Notes: generated from the letters alone by a model not told the origin. Shown: positions 1-8,575, counted from the first letter of the stretch. The stretch is 35,876 nt of DNA from Myxococcota bacterium (GCA_024278455.1 JAJRTE010000220.1:1-35876), one strand, 5' to 3'. Numbers and translations: made by a program.

Positions 1-109
1 GCTCCACGAGAACCACCTCGTGACCCGCTTCCGCCGCTTCCACGGCGCTCGTCACGCCCGAAATCCCAGCCCCTATCACCAATAGAGACCCTGGTGTCGT
101 ACCACTCAT
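1..109 (-). CDS. qmoA: QmoA, N-terminal fragment (cut by window edge)
   Basis: Only the first 36 codons are in the window. They read MSGTTPGSLLVIGAGISGV and continue into an acidic end of the second beta strand (VVLVE), a typical FAD Rossmann fingerprint GxGxxG at residues 13-18. QmoA is the HdrA-like flavoprotein of the quinone-interacting oxidoreductase QmoABC, which passes electrons from menaquinol to AprBA at the cytoplasmic face of the membrane. The assignment rests on this N-terminus plus position downstream of aprBA; another HdrA-type flavoprotein is possible. Its ATG overlaps the stop of the upstream YkgJ-type gene (TCAT on the plus strand at 106-109), which suggests translational coupling. 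Confidence 0.75.
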   Translation of the reverse strand, partial: MSGTTPGSLLVIGAGISGVTSAVEAAEAGHEVVLVE

Positions 110-912
110 GAATCCCTCCTTGCTCGAGGTACGCCCTTGCGTACCGGTATCGTCGGTTCTGAAAAGAGGGCGAAGCGCAGCCAGCGATAGGCGAACCGAA
201 GGAGTGCTTCGTCGTCGACACGGAGCTGCTCGACACGTTCTTTTTCCACCTCGAAGCGCTCGAGGAAACTCGAATCGAAAACGAACTTGCGAAACCTGTC
301 CAGGTCGTAGCACGCCATGTGAAACATCTCGATGCGTCTCGGATCGAGCTGACGTCCCCCGATGAACCACGGATGAGACACGATTTTGCGGAATCCCTCC
401 TCGAGCGGCTCCCGCTCGTTCACGCCTTGGTTCTGGCGCCATGAGGTGGGAGTCCAGGTTTGAGATTGCTGGTGTCCCTCGCAGAACTGGTCCTCGAAAA
501 GGAAGTAGATGGGCTCGGGCTCCTGGCCGGCTCTGGCCGGGGGAAGTGCCATGCCGAGGGGGTACATCCTGCAAGACCAGGGTCGCGCGTCGTACACGGT
601 GCATCCCTGGTCACCCAGGAAGCGGCAGTGCTTCTCCGGGTCGTCGCCCATCTTCAGGACAGCGACAGGCAGGTGAAGGTCCTTGGTGATGGGAATCAGG
701 GTGTACTCCTCGAGGAAATCCGTGGTGCTGATTCCGAGGCTACGGGCGAGCCGGAGCACGTCGAGGGGGGTCAACAGGATATTGATATCTGCACAGCAGC
801 GGGTAAAGCAGGGGACATCCGGCGTGCATGCGAAACGGAATTCGTCGTTGGGGCCGACCTTGCGGCGGTCTCGCAGAGCGTAGGGCAGGTCCTCTTGTTG
901 GCTTCGCTTCAT
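106..912 (-). CDS. YkgJ-family CxxCC metal-binding protein
   Basis: 268-residue soluble protein. Cysteines 29, 35, 39 and 40 (CTPDVPCFTRCC) followed by a C..CRFLG..GC.VY..RP..CR.YPL block are the signature of the YkgJ / zinc- or iron-chelating CxxCxxCC family (old UPF0153). I start it at the ATG at 912, which has AAGGGAG eight bases upstream; the open frame continues further upstream but without a ribosome site or family similarity. Its stop overlaps the qmoA start by four bases (ATGA), so it is probably translated with qmoA. The molecular role of the family is poorly known; a part in Fe-S handling for the Apr/Qmo electron chain is inference from context only. A terminator lies between it and aprA. 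Confidence 0.85.
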   Translation of the reverse strand: MKRSQQEDLPYALRDRRKVGPNDEFRFACTPDVPCFTRCCADINILLTPLDVLRLARSLGISTTDFLEEYTLIPITKDLHLPVAVLKMGDDPEKHCRFLGDQGCTVYDARPWSCRMYPLGMALPPARAGQEPEPIYFLFEDQFCEGHQQSQTWTPTSWRQNQGVNEREPLEEGFRKIVSHPWFIGGRQLDPRRIEMFHMACYDLDRFRKFVFDSSFLERFEVEKERVEQLRVDDEALLRFAYRWLRFALFSEPTIPVRKGVPRARRDS

Positions 913-1060
913 GGGTTTGACTCCCTTCTGGCGGTCTCCCGGGGGGCAGGAACGCTGCGTGAGTCGCGGCCGGACCGGACGGGCGGGTTCGTAGTGTACG
1001 TTGCCGCGTCCGGCACGCGGTCCGACGACATGGGCCGGAGGTGCATCAAGAGGACCGCTT

Positions 1061-1110
1061 GGAAACAAAAACGCCCCAGGTGGGCACAACGAAGGAGGCA
1101 CACCTGGGGC
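1061..1110 (-). terminator. Intrinsic terminator after aprBA
   Basis: On the minus strand a perfect 10-base stem (GCCCCAGGTG / CACCTGGGGC, plus-strand arms 1073-1082 and 1101-1110, 18-base loop) is followed by GTTTTTGTTT. It begins 17 bases past the aprA stop, so most aprBA transcripts should end here, before the YkgJ gene and qmoA. Confidence 0.88.
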
Positions 1111-1126
1111 AAGACGGTGCGTCTTG

Positions 1127-3001
1127 TCAGAACATGTTCACGACAGGCACCTTGCGCAGGGTCCACTCACCGGTCTTCGGGTCGTACTTCGAGTTCACGA
1201 ACACCTTCCAGTTCTCTTCGTCCATGGACGGGAAGTCAGAGCGGAAGTAGTAGCCCGGCCACCGGGTCTCCTCGCGGAACAGGATCGTCCGGACGTGGAC
1301 TTCGGCCTGGTACATCCTGTGCTTGTTCTCCCACGCACGCATCAGCTCGTGGAGGTCTCGCGCCCCCAGCTTCTCGCTGTCTTCCTTCAGGAAGGCGAGC
1401 AGCTCGAGGCACTTCTCGAGGTTGGCCTTCGAGGTGGTGAACTGTGCCGTCACGCCGCCCGCGTACTCGTCCATCATCTTCTGCAGGCGCATCTGGAACA
1501 TCTTGGGCAGAATGTAGTGCGGATTCACATCCACCTGGGTGGTCTTGTCTTTGTTCTCCGCGTACACGCTCAACGGCCTGAAGATCTCTTCCTTCAGGCG
1601 TTCCAGCTCGGCGTCGTCATAGTTGCCTGCGGGCGGATTCTCGTTCACGAGGTACCGAATCGCCGATTTCGCCGCGATCCGCCCCTCCGTCAGGGAGCCG
1701 GACGAGAACTTGTGCGACGAAGCGCCGGAGGCGTCGCCAGCGCAGAACATGCTCGGCGTCGTGGACAGGTTCTCATAGCCCCAGAAGTAGTCGGCCGGGG
1801 CGAGGTCCTTGGGACCGCTGACCCACGCACCCGACGCACCGGAATGGGAGCCGATGAAATAGGGTTCCGCGGCGGCGATTTCCGAGGACTTCTCCTCGGG
1901 CTGCGTGTTGGTGGCCGCCCAGAGCAACGCCTGGGAGATCGTCATGTCCAAGAAGTCTTCCCACGCTTCCGCTTCCAGCTCCTTCAGCTTCCGTTTCGCC
2001 TTCTTCGGGTCGCTTTCCGATGCCGCGATCTTCTTGATCGCCTCTTCGGTCCGCATGTAGATGGGGCCCTTCCCGTCCATCACATCCAGCATCATCAACC
2101 AGTTCCGGAGGTTCGCCGGCACAGGCTTCACGTGGCCGTAGGGCACCCACTTGTCCAGTTCGGGCCGGCGGGTCTCCATGTAGGTCTCACCCAGCGCGTT
2201 CGTCGCACGGGACTTGAACAGGAGGAACCACGCTCCGACCGGTCCATAGGCATCCTTGAAGCGAACCGGGATGAACCGCACTTCCTGGCAGGTCAGCTCC
2301 GCCCCGGCCATCAAGGTGAAGTAGGTCGACGCCCCGCTGTTGAACGGCGGATACCACGCGCGCCCCGCACCCTCGCCGGACGAACGAGGCTTGAACACGC
2401 CAACCGCGCCGCCCATCGCCACGAGCGTCGCACGGGACTTGAACACGTAGAATTTGTCCTCACGGACACTGAACCCCACCGCGCCGACGCAGCGATCCCC
2501 GTCCATCAGCGGGCCGGTGATGAACACGCGCTCGTAGATGTTGTCCATCCCGAGGGCGTTCTTCGCCGCTTCAGCCACGATGATCTTGTAGGACTCGCCG
2601 TTGATCATGAGCTGCCAGCGACCCTCGTGGACGTAGTTGCCTTCCTTGTCCTTCCAGATCGGAAGCCCCCACTTCTCGAACAGGTGTACCGTCGAGTCCA
2701 CGTGCCTCGCGATGCTGGCGACCAAGTCCTCGCGGGTGATCCCCATCAGGTCGTTGCGGACGTAGTTCACATAGTCTTCGATCGTGTTCGCCCCATCCTT
2801 CAGCCCGACGTACTGGTTGATCGCCGACAGGCCCATCGCCACCGCGCCGCTGCGGTCCATCGCCGCCTTGTCGACGAGCGCCACCTTCAGACCAGCTTTC
2901 TTCGCCCAGTAGGCCGCTTCCACAGCAGCGCCACAGGCCGCCATCCCGCCTCCAAGAATCAGAAGGTCGGTTTCCACTACGACTGTTTCGAAATTTGCCA
3001 T
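1127..3001 (-). CDS. aprA: Adenylylsulfate (APS) reductase alpha subunit AprA
   Basis: 624 residues, usual size for the family. This flavoprotein reduces APS to sulfite and AMP in the cytoplasm with electrons from AprB. The FAD-binding fingerprint LILGGGMAACGAA lies near residues 14-26, and the hallmark stretches RFIPVRFKDAYGPVGAWF and GSHSGASGAWVSGP, typical of AprA, are present. The ATG at 3001 has AAGG just upstream and lies 17 bases after the aprB stop, so the two subunits form one operon. A strong terminator follows. The palindrome CTCGAG, common elsewhere in the window, occurs only at the very 3' end of this gene. I see no truncation or frameshift. Confidence 0.98.
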   Translation of the reverse strand: MANFETVVVETDLLILGGGMAACGAAVEAAYWAKKAGLKVALVDKAAMDRSGAVAMGLSAINQYVGLKDGANTIEDYVNYVRNDLMGITREDLVASIARHVDSTVHLFEKWGLPIWKDKEGNYVHEGRWQLMINGESYKIIVAEAAKNALGMDNIYERVFITGPLMDGDRCVGAVGFSVREDKFYVFKSRATLVAMGGAVGVFKPRSSGEGAGRAWYPPFNSGASTYFTLMAGAELTCQEVRFIPVRFKDAYGPVGAWFLLFKSRATNALGETYMETRRPELDKWVPYGHVKPVPANLRNWLMMLDVMDGKGPIYMRTEEAIKKIAASESDPKKAKRKLKELEAEAWEDFLDMTISQALLWAATNTQPEEKSSEIAAAEPYFIGSHSGASGAWVSGPKDLAPADYFWGYENLSTTPSMFCAGDASGASSHKFSSGSLTEGRIAAKSAIRYLVNENPPAGNYDDAELERLKEEIFRPLSVYAENKDKTTQVDVNPHYILPKMFQMRLQKMMDEYAGGVTAQFTTSKANLEKCLELLAFLKEDSEKLGARDLHELMRAWENKHRMYQAEVHVRTILFREETRWPGYYFRSDFPSMDEENWKVFVNSKYDPKTGEWTLRKVPVVNMF

Positions 3002-3018
3002 GGTTCCTTACCCCCTTC

Positions 3019-3456
3019 TCAATTCTTGGTCCAAACCGCCGAAAGCCCCAACGAATCCGGCTCCGTGAACAGGACAGGCCCATCCAGGGTCGGCTCCGTC
3101 TCGAAACCACCACTCGGATCCGCCTTCCCTTCCGGGGTCGTGCGAATCGGGAACTTGAACCGCTTGATCTTCCCATTGCGGAACTTCACCGTCCACATGA
3201 TGTTGTCCGTGGACCTCATCGGCACCACAGACGCTCCCATGGGAACGAAGTCCGCGTAGCCGCGCACGTCCATGGCCTGCTGGGGACAGATCTTCACGCA
3301 GCACATGCACTCCCAGCACTGCTCCGGCTCCTGGTTGTAGGCCTTCATCAGGTCCTTGTTCAGCACCATCAGGTCGTTCGGACAGATGTACTGGCACGCC
3401 GTCTTGTCGAGCGCCTTGCACCCGTCACACTTCTCCGGGTTCACAAAACTTGGCAT
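3019..3456 (-). CDS. aprB: Adenylylsulfate (APS) reductase beta subunit AprB
   Basis: 145-residue ferredoxin-like subunit. Two [4Fe-4S] sites are visible: Cys10, 13, 21 and 25 with residues from the second group, and Cys47, 50, 53 and 57 (CWECMCCVKICP). The remainder is the beta-rich tail that wraps around AprA. It relays electrons from Qmo to the FAD of AprA. The ATG at 3456 is chosen because AAGGAGGA lies seven bases upstream; an in-frame extension of 52 codons exists but is not family-like. A small hairpin GGCC-TGCAC-GGCC (3472-3484) sits just upstream of the ribosome site. Confidence 0.97.
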   Translation of the reverse strand: MPSFVNPEKCDGCKALDKTACQYICPNDLMVLNKDLMKAYNQEPEQCWECMCCVKICPQQAMDVRGYADFVPMGASVVPMRSTDNIMWTVKFRNGKIKRFKFPIRTTPEGKADPSGGFETEPTLDGPVLFTEPDSLGLSAVWTKN

Positions 3457-3874
3457 CCGTATTTCCTCCTTGGCCTGCACGGCCGTTTGGTTGTTGCGTT
3501 GCTCCGTGGACCACACTGCCATGGAACCGCCCGCCAGCGGGCGTCCCTCCATCCCTTGCTCCTCCGAGATCACAGGCGTGACCGGGAAGACTTGCACCCA
3601 CAACAGACGCACACTGTACGCCGTTCAAGCAGCGGGTGTCAATACCGAAAATTTGGATAGTCCGCCATAAGCCGTTTTTGTCGATTCTCCTACAGTGGAT
3701 TCTATCTTTTGTATAGCGCTCGCCCCCCGCCACCGAGCAGCAACACAATCCCGCACCGGTACACCCGCGACCACGTTCTCCCGGCACACCCGGCGAAGCG
3801 TCCCTTCACAGCGCCCAGCGAATCCGCCCCCGGCGAGCCAGACTGCCCAGCCCCCCGCGCATCCGCCTACTCGA

Positions 3875-3891
3875 ATCCGCAGATTGCGGAT
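3875..3891. repeat. Short perfect palindrome ATCCGCA-GAT-TGCGGAT
   Basis: Seven-base arms with a three-base centre in the apr-dsr spacer. The dyad size would suit an operator for a dimeric regulator. No further evidence of function. Confidence 0.4.
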
Positions 3892-4013
3892 CACGCATCT
3901 TCTTTCAAAATAGCGACGTTACGGCAACATCAACGCGGCTTCCCCGGGGGGCGACCGACGCCGCCCACCCCCAGAACCCACAAGGAATTACCCAGCCGGG
4001 CTATATGTTCCAC

Positions 4014-4049
4014 GCACAATCTGCATACCCGCCGTGCAGGGAATTGTGC
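4014..4049. promoter_or_regulatory. Nested inverted repeat in apr-dsr spacer
   Basis: Outer arms GCACAAT (4014-4020) and ATTGTGC (4043-4049) enclose inner arms CTGCA (4021-4025) and TGCAG (4035-4039), with a nine-base loop and a three-base bulge (GGA). It can form a 12-pair hairpin in RNA or serve as a paired protein-binding site in DNA. Position between the divergent apr and dsr operons suggests shared control; this is inference. Confidence 0.45.
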
Positions 4050-4245
4050 ATAGCGATTATCTATCATCTACGGCAAAAGTGCAACAAAATAATTTATAGA
4101 CGACTACAGTCAACGGTTACAAGACGCTGGCCCTTCTCGGCTCGCGAAAAGATAGCGGAATCGCGGGCCGAGCCATTCAAGGGGTCTTTTGTCCATGGCC
4201 ACTGTGGATTGAGGGCATTTATGTGCTCGACATTGAAATTTGCTA

Positions 4246-4275
4246 TTGACAAGGCTCCGAATCGATGAATAGATG
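4246..4275 (+). promoter_or_regulatory. Weak candidate dsr promoter
   Basis: A perfect -35 hexamer TTGACA (4246-4251) lies in a locally A+T-rich stretch 150 bases upstream of dsrA. The best -10 at 17-18 bases (ATAGAT or TAGATG) matches poorly, so the call is tentative. Confidence 0.25.
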
Positions 4276-4401
4276 CGATTGATTCTGGGTTCCAGAACCG
4301 TGGCTGATCGCTACCGTTTCAACCTTGGGGCAAAGCGAGGATGTCGGGGAATTGGTTTTTCGGCATCTTCGTCACCCCGCAGGCAACCTGATGGAGTTCC
4401 G

Positions 4402-5604
4402 ATGACGACCAACAAACGGGAAACCCCGCTGATTGACCAGCTCGAGAAGGGCCCGTGGCCCAGCTTCGTGAAAGAACTCAAGAAGAGTGCCGACAACCCG
4501 ATGACCAACGACCTGTTGGGGGTCCTCGAGCGATCGTACAACGACCGCATCGGTCACTGGAAGCACGGCGGCTTGGTGGGTGTGATGGGCTACGGGGGAG
4601 GTGTGATTGGCCGGTACTGCGACCTCCCGGAAGAGTTCCCCAACGTGGCGCACTTCCACACCATGCGGATCAATCATCCAGCAGGATGGTTCTACACGTC
4701 CGATGTGCTCCGCAAGATTTGCGACATTTGGGAAAAGCACGGCTCCGGCATCACCAACATGCACGGTTCGACCGGGGACATCATCTTTCTAGGTTGTGTT
4801 ACCGACGAACTCGAGCCGACATTCTCCGACCTCACGGAAGCCGGATTCGACCTGGGCGGTTCGGGGTCGGACATGCGAACGCCGAGCTGCTGCTGCGGCA
4901 TGGCCAGGTGCGAATGGGCGTGCTACGACACGATGGGGTTCACCTATGACATCACGCAGCACTGGCAGGATGAGCTTCATCGGCCGGCGTTCCCGTACAA
5001 GTACAAGTTCAAGGCTTCCGGATGCCCGAACGACTGCGTCGCGTCGATCGCGCGGGCCGACATGTCTATCATCGGGACCTGGCGTGACGACATCCAGCAG
5101 GATGACGCTGCCGTCGCCGAGTACGTGACGAGCGGTGCGGTTGACATCGTCGAGGACGTGGTCGGCAGGTGTCCGACGCAGTGCATGAGCTGGGATGGCG
5201 AGAAGTTGACGATCAACAACCGGGATTGCGTCAGGTGCATGCACTGTATCAACGTGATGCCGAAAGCGTTGGCTCCTGGAAAGGATCGCGGCGCCACGAT
5301 TCTGCTCGGTGCGAAGGCCCCGATCATCGGTGGTGCCCTTCTGTCGTCGGTGTTGATTCCGTTCTACGAAATGGAGCCCCCCTACGAAGACCTGAAGGAG
5401 TTGGTCGAGGAGATCTGGGACTTCTGGGGAGAGCATGGCAAGAACCGCGAGCGCGTGGGCGAGTTCATCCAGCGGATCGGACTCGGCAATTTCCTCGAGC
5501 AGATCGGCTTGGAGCCGACGCCCGAGATGGTGGTTCATCCGCGTACCAATCCCTACATCTTCTTCGAACTCGATGAAGACGAAGACGAGGAAGAAGAGGA
5601 CTAG
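4402..5604 (+). CDS. dsrA: Dissimilatory sulfite reductase alpha subunit DsrA
   Basis: 400 residues, family size. With DsrB it forms the cytoplasmic alpha2beta2 siroheme enzyme that reduces sulfite and loads sulfur on DsrC. Siroheme-linked [4Fe-4S] ligands are seen as CCCGMARC (163-170) and CPNDC (208-212). The inserted ferredoxin domain has CPTQC (257-261) and CVRCMHC (276-282). The C-terminus ends in a run of Asp and Glu. The ATG at 4402 has GGAG five bases upstream; an in-frame 43-codon upstream extension is not family-like. It is the first gene of the rightward dsr cluster and is followed by dsrB after 48 bases. Confidence 0.98.
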   Translation: MTTNKRETPLIDQLEKGPWPSFVKELKKSADNPMTNDLLGVLERSYNDRIGHWKHGGLVGVMGYGGGVIGRYCDLPEEFPNVAHFHTMRINHPAGWFYTSDVLRKICDIWEKHGSGITNMHGSTGDIIFLGCVTDELEPTFSDLTEAGFDLGGSGSDMRTPSCCCGMARCEWACYDTMGFTYDITQHWQDELHRPAFPYKYKFKASGCPNDCVASIARADMSIIGTWRDDIQQDDAAVAEYVTSGAVDIVEDVVGRCPTQCMSWDGEKLTINNRDCVRCMHCINVMPKALAPGKDRGATILLGAKAPIIGGALLSSVLIPFYEMEPPYEDLKELVEEIWDFWGEHGKNRERVGEFIQRIGLGNFLEQIGLEPTPEMVVHPRTNPYIFFELDEDEDEEEED

Positions 5605-5652
5605 GATTCGACACGGCTTGCAACGGGTACAAACGCACGGAGGATTGGAGAT

Positions 5653-6741
5653 ATGTCAGCTCTGGCTTCAAACAGGAAAACCGACATCGGGCCCCCGCAC
5701 TATGAGCAGTTCCTGCCGCCGATCATCAAGAAGAACTACGGCAAGTGGAAGTACCACGAGAACCCGCGCCCCGGCGTGCTGGTGCACGTGGCCGAAAGCG
5801 GCGACAAGCTCTACACGGTTCGAGCCGCCACGCCGAGGCTTGCCAGCACGAAGACCATCAGGCTCTTCGCGGACCTGGCGGATGAGTTCTGTGGCGGGCA
5901 CCTCCGCTACACCAGCCGCAACAACGTGGAGTTCCTGCTGACGGACGAAACCAAGATCGATGCTCTCATCGAGAAGCTGGCCGCAGCCGGGTACCCGGTA
6001 GGCGGGACCGGGGCGTCGATCACCAACATCGTCCACACGCAGGGCTGGATCCACTGCCATTCGGCCGCTTCCGACGCCTCCGGGGTCGTCAAGGCGGTGA
6101 TGGATGAACTCTATCCCCATTTCGTCAACATGGACCTTCCGGCGAAGGTACGGATCGCGTTCGCCTGCTGCCTGAACATGTGCGGCGCCGTCCACTGCTC
6201 CGACATCGCCATTCTGGCGGTGCACAGGCGTGCGCCCAAGATCGACCACCAGGCCATGGCGCGGGTCTGCGAAATCCCCACCACGGTCTCGTCCTGCCCG
6301 ACGGGCGCCATTCGTCCCGCGACGGTGGATGGCCACCAGTCGGTGGAAGTCATCGAAGAGCAGTGCATGTTCTGTGCAAACTGCTACACCGTCTGTCCCG
6401 CCATGACGCTGAACGATGCCGAGTATGACGGGATTTCCATCTGGGTGGGCGGCAAGGTGAGCCAGGCCCGCTCCGAGCCCAAGTTCTCGAAGCTCGCCAT
6501 CCCCTACATTCCCAACAATCCGCCACGGTGGCCGGAAGTCGTCGAGGCCATCAAGAACATCGTGGAGGTCTATGCGGCCAACGCCCGGAAGTATGAGCGC
6601 ATGGGCGAGTGGATCGACCGGATCGGCTGGCCGCGTTTCTTCGAAGTGGCAGATATCGAGTTCACGAAGTACCATATCGACGACTTTACCCATGCCGGAG
6701 AGACCTTCCGGAGGTCCGTGCACTTTCCGCGTATTGGATAG
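5653..6741 (+). CDS. dsrB: Dissimilatory sulfite reductase beta subunit DsrB
   Basis: 362 residues. Cofactor ligands are visible: Cys135 in [17 protein letters not shown], the [11 protein letters not shown] block (172-182), and a ferredoxin domain with Cys215 (SSCPTG) and [12 protein letters not shown] (238-249). DsrB carries the catalytic siroheme in known structures. The GGAG ribosome site lies just before the ATG. dsrD follows after nine bases, so dsrABD form one transcript. No CTCGAG palindrome is present, in contrast to dsrA. Confidence 0.98.
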   Translation: MSALASNRKTDIGPPHYEQFLPPIIKKNYGKWKYHENPRPGVLVHVAESGDKLYTVRAATPRLASTKTIRLFADLADEFCGGHLRYTSRNNVEFLLTDETKIDALIEKLAAAGYPVGGTGASITNIVHTQGWIHCHSAASDASGVVKAVMDELYPHFVNMDLPAKVRIAFACCLNMCGAVHCSDIAILAVHRRAPKIDHQAMARVCEIPTTVSSCPTGAIRPATVDGHQSVEVIEEQCMFCANCYTVCPAMTLNDAEYDGISIWVGGKVSQARSEPKFSKLAIPYIPNNPPRWPEVVEAIKNIVEVYAANARKYERMGEWIDRIGWPRFFEVADIEFTKYHIDDFTHAGETFRRSVHFPRIG

Positions 6742-6750
6742 GAGGAGAAG

Positions 6751-6990
6751 ATGAGCGACGAGGACTTGATCAACGAAGTTGCCAACGCGATGTACGAGAT
6801 GGTCAAGGAGTACCATGGCAAGAAGAATTTCAAGGCCATGGACCTCACCAAGGCCATGAAGCAGAAGTACGGCGAGGACAAGGTGAACAAGGCCCTGTGC
6901 AAGAAGGCGATCAGGCAACTGATCGACTCCGGTCGCTGTACCTACTCCTACGTGGGCGGAAGCTACATCACGCTTCCGGCGGGCAGCTAG
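6751..6990 (+). CDS. dsrD: DsrD, allosteric activator of DsrAB
   Basis: 79-residue protein directly after dsrB with a strong AGGAGGAGAAG ribosome site. Its predicted helices followed by a C-terminal hairpin (CTYSYVGGSYITLP) fit the winged-helix fold of DsrD. Work on the family shows it activates sulfite reduction by DsrAB rather than binding DNA. Its presence is a common marker of the reductive direction of the pathway. Sequence similarity to the well-known Desulfovibrio protein appears modest, so the call leans on size, fold pattern and position. Confidence 0.85.
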   Translation: MSDEDLINEVANAMYEMVKEYHGKKNFKAMDLTKAMKQKYGEDKVNKALCKKAIRQLIDSGRCTYSYVGGSYITLPAGS

Positions 6991-7029
6991 GGGCCGGCGC
7001 GTCGGGGGGGAGGGGCAACACCCGGCCCC
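6990..7029 (+). terminator. G+C-rich hairpin after dsrD
   Basis: Perfect 8-base arms GGGGCCGG (6990-6997) and CCGGCCCC (7022-7029) with a 24-base G-rich loop start at the last base of the dsrD stop. Only a short TTT follows, so it may be a partial terminator or an mRNA 3' stabiliser that sets dsrABD levels above the genes downstream. Confidence 0.45.
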
Positions 7030-7147
7030 CCAGTTTCGCCGCCGTGGGTGAACGGCGATACCGGCCGAGCCACTGCGCCGTTGCCGCCTTCTCGGGGTTG
7101 GATTGCGCCGTGGGGTCAAGGCCCATTGATCCGTTGTCGACTCCTTG

Positions 7148-7618
7148 ATGGTGGCGGCTGTGATGCACCGAAGACGTATCGAGGAACTCGTCGAACAGCA
7201 CGACTGGGCGCGGCTCGAGGAACTGATCGCCTCAGACAAGCGTCTGATTCGTCGCCTCGTCGCGCTGACCTATCGGCCGGAAAGGACGTTGCGCCAGGGG
7301 GCCGGCCGGGCAATCGCAATCGCTGCTCGGCACCATCCCAAACATGTGCAGGAGATCGTGCGCCGTTTCGTATGGGCAATGAATGACGAATCCGGCACCA
7401 ACGCGGTCACGGTGCCGCCGGTCATTCTGTCAATCGCTCGAGAGGAGCCGGCGATATTGCTTCCGATGGTACCGGACTTGATACGCCTGTCCGGAGATCC
7501 ATTGTTGCATGACGGGCTTTCTGAAGCACTGCGCGCGGTCGGGCGTCGGTTCCCGGGTGAGATTGCACGGCGGCTGGCCAGGGATCTGAACCAGTGCGGA
7601 ACGGGGAGTGAACTGTGA
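7148..7618 (+). CDS. HEAT-like repeat protein of the dsr cluster
   Basis: 156 residues, all-helical, no signal peptide or membrane segment. The alternating helices and the central WAMNDESGTNAV..PPVI..I motif match small HEAT/PBS-lyase-type repeat proteins. No catalytic motif is seen. Start codon is uncertain: TTG 7145, ATG 7148 and ATG 7163 are in frame, none with a strong ribosome site. Its stop TGA overlaps the GTG start of the TPR gene (GTGA, 7615-7618), so the two are probably made in a fixed ratio. Place between dsrD and dsrC argues for a helper role for DsrAB or DsrC, which is inference. Confidence 0.8.
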   Translation: MVAAVMHRRRIEELVEQHDWARLEELIASDKRLIRRLVALTYRPERTLRQGAGRAIAIAARHHPKHVQEIVRRFVWAMNDESGTNAVTVPPVILSIAREEPAILLPMVPDLIRLSGDPLLHDGLSEALRAVGRRFPGEIARRLARDLNQCGTGSEL

Positions 7619-8187
7619 GTGTCACCGGCGACAAGGGAGTCGATCTGGCCCGCCTACGGAAGGCGGTGGAGGATGCGCCGAAGTCTGCGCGCACCCACGC
7701 GACGCTGGGAACTGCGCTCGCCCAACTCGGGCTCATGAATGAGGCGCAAGAGGAACTCGAGAAGGCGGTAGCACTCGATCCCTCGTTGCACAAGGCATGG
7801 GTCAACCTTGGGGGAGTCTACCTGGCACGCTGGGATTTTTCCCGGTGCGTGGCGGCAAATGCCTCGGCGTTGGAACGCCGCCCCGATCTCTTCGAAGCGC
7901 ACTACAACAAAGGGCTGGGGCATCTCTACCTCGGGGAGGCCGCCGACGTTGTGGAGTGCTTCGAGCGAGCGACGGCCCTGAGCCCGAACCATGCCGGAGC
8001 CCGCTATCACCTCGCAGTGGGACTCCACGCGGTCGGCAAGAGTGAGCAAGCAAAAGTCGAATTGATGAAGGCTCTTGAACTCGGCTACTCCCCGCAGCCC
8101 GAGTTCGTCAAGGAGATGGAGCGCGTTTTCGGTGGGGAGTTCAGTCTGGATGGCTATCGGGACAAGGCCGATGAGCCAGGTGCATGA
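7615..8187 (+). CDS. TPR-repeat protein of the dsr cluster
   Basis: 190-residue soluble protein starting at GTG inside the stop of the HEAT-like gene. Tetratricopeptide repeats are clear: THATLGTALAQLGLMNEAQ with EELEKAVALDPS, KAWVNLGGVYLARWDFSR, EAHYNKGLGHLYLGEAAD with CFERATALSPN, and a fourth ARYHLAVGLHAVGKSEQA. TPRs are protein-binding scaffolds; the partner is unknown. It lies 19 bases before dsrC, so a DsrC or DsrAB partner is plausible. No signal sequence is visible, which fits a cytoplasmic location. Confidence 0.88.
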   Translation: MSVTGDKGVDLARLRKAVEDAPKSARTHATLGTALAQLGLMNEAQEELEKAVALDPSLHKAWVNLGGVYLARWDFSRCVAANASALERRPDLFEAHYNKGLGHLYLGEAADVVECFERATALSPNHAGARYHLAVGLHAVGKSEQAKVELMKALELGYSPQPEFVKEMERVFGGEFSLDGYRDKADEPGA

Positions 8188-8206
8188 CCGGTAAAGGAGG
8201 AAGACA

Positions 8207-8527
8207 ATGGCTACGTTTGATGTCGGCGACGGCAGGACTCTCGAGATTGACGAGGACGGATTCATCCAGGACCCGACTCAGTGGGACGAGAAGGTGGCCG
8301 AGGCTCTCGCGAAGACCGAGGGCGTCGATGAAATGACCGAAGAGCACTGGAAGCTGGTGCGCTACCTGAACGACTACTACCACAAGTACGGCGTCGCGCC
8401 CATGATCCGGAAGCTCTGCAAGGAGACCGGGTTCAAGCTCAATAAGGTGTACCAACTGTTCCCGTCCGGCCCGGCAAAGGGTGCGTGCAAGGTTGCGGGC
8501 TTGCCGAAGCCGACCGGGTGTGTCTGA
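8207..8527 (+). CDS. dsrC: DsrC sulfur-carrier protein
   Basis: 106 residues. The C-terminal arm GPAKGACKVAGLPKPTGCV holds both functional cysteines, Cys94 and the penultimate Cys105, spaced 11 apart as in true DsrC (TusE-type proteins lack the first). DsrC receives sulfite-derived sulfur from DsrAB as a trisulfide between these cysteines and is then reduced by DsrMKJOP. Strong ribosome site AAAGGAGG. Paired hairpins follow the gene. Confidence 0.98.
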   Translation: MATFDVGDGRTLEIDEDGFIQDPTQWDEKVAEALAKTEGVDEMTEEHWKLVRYLNDYYHKYGVAPMIRKLCKETGFKLNKVYQLFPSGPAKGACKVAGLPKPTGCV

Positions 8528-8575
8528 TACACGCCCGTTGACCAGGGTACTCGAACGTCCGGGATGACCACCAGG

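Larger units (their letters stand above)
3457..4401. other. Divergent apr-dsr intergenic region
   Basis: No credible gene in these 945 bases; the open frames present have no ribosome sites or recognisable protein. The segment is less G+C rich than its surroundings, especially about 4000-4280. It must hold promoters for both aprBA (leftward) and dsrAB (rightward) and contains the two inverted repeats and the weak promoter match listed separately. Confidence 0.8.

Noticed and set aside
1001..3259. Long plus-strand open frame of 752 codons
   Set aside because: It is antisense to aprA/aprB and arises from G+C-rich third positions; no domain and no ribosome site.
3625..4268. Several 60-115 codon frames in the apr-dsr spacer
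   Set aside because: They overlap on both strands, have no ribosome sites and no protein-like hydrophobicity pattern.
4005..4268. tRNA or other structured RNA in the A+T-richer part of the spacer
   Set aside because: No cloverleaf, GTTCRA box or known riboswitch pattern could be traced; only the inverted repeat at 4014-4049 stands out.
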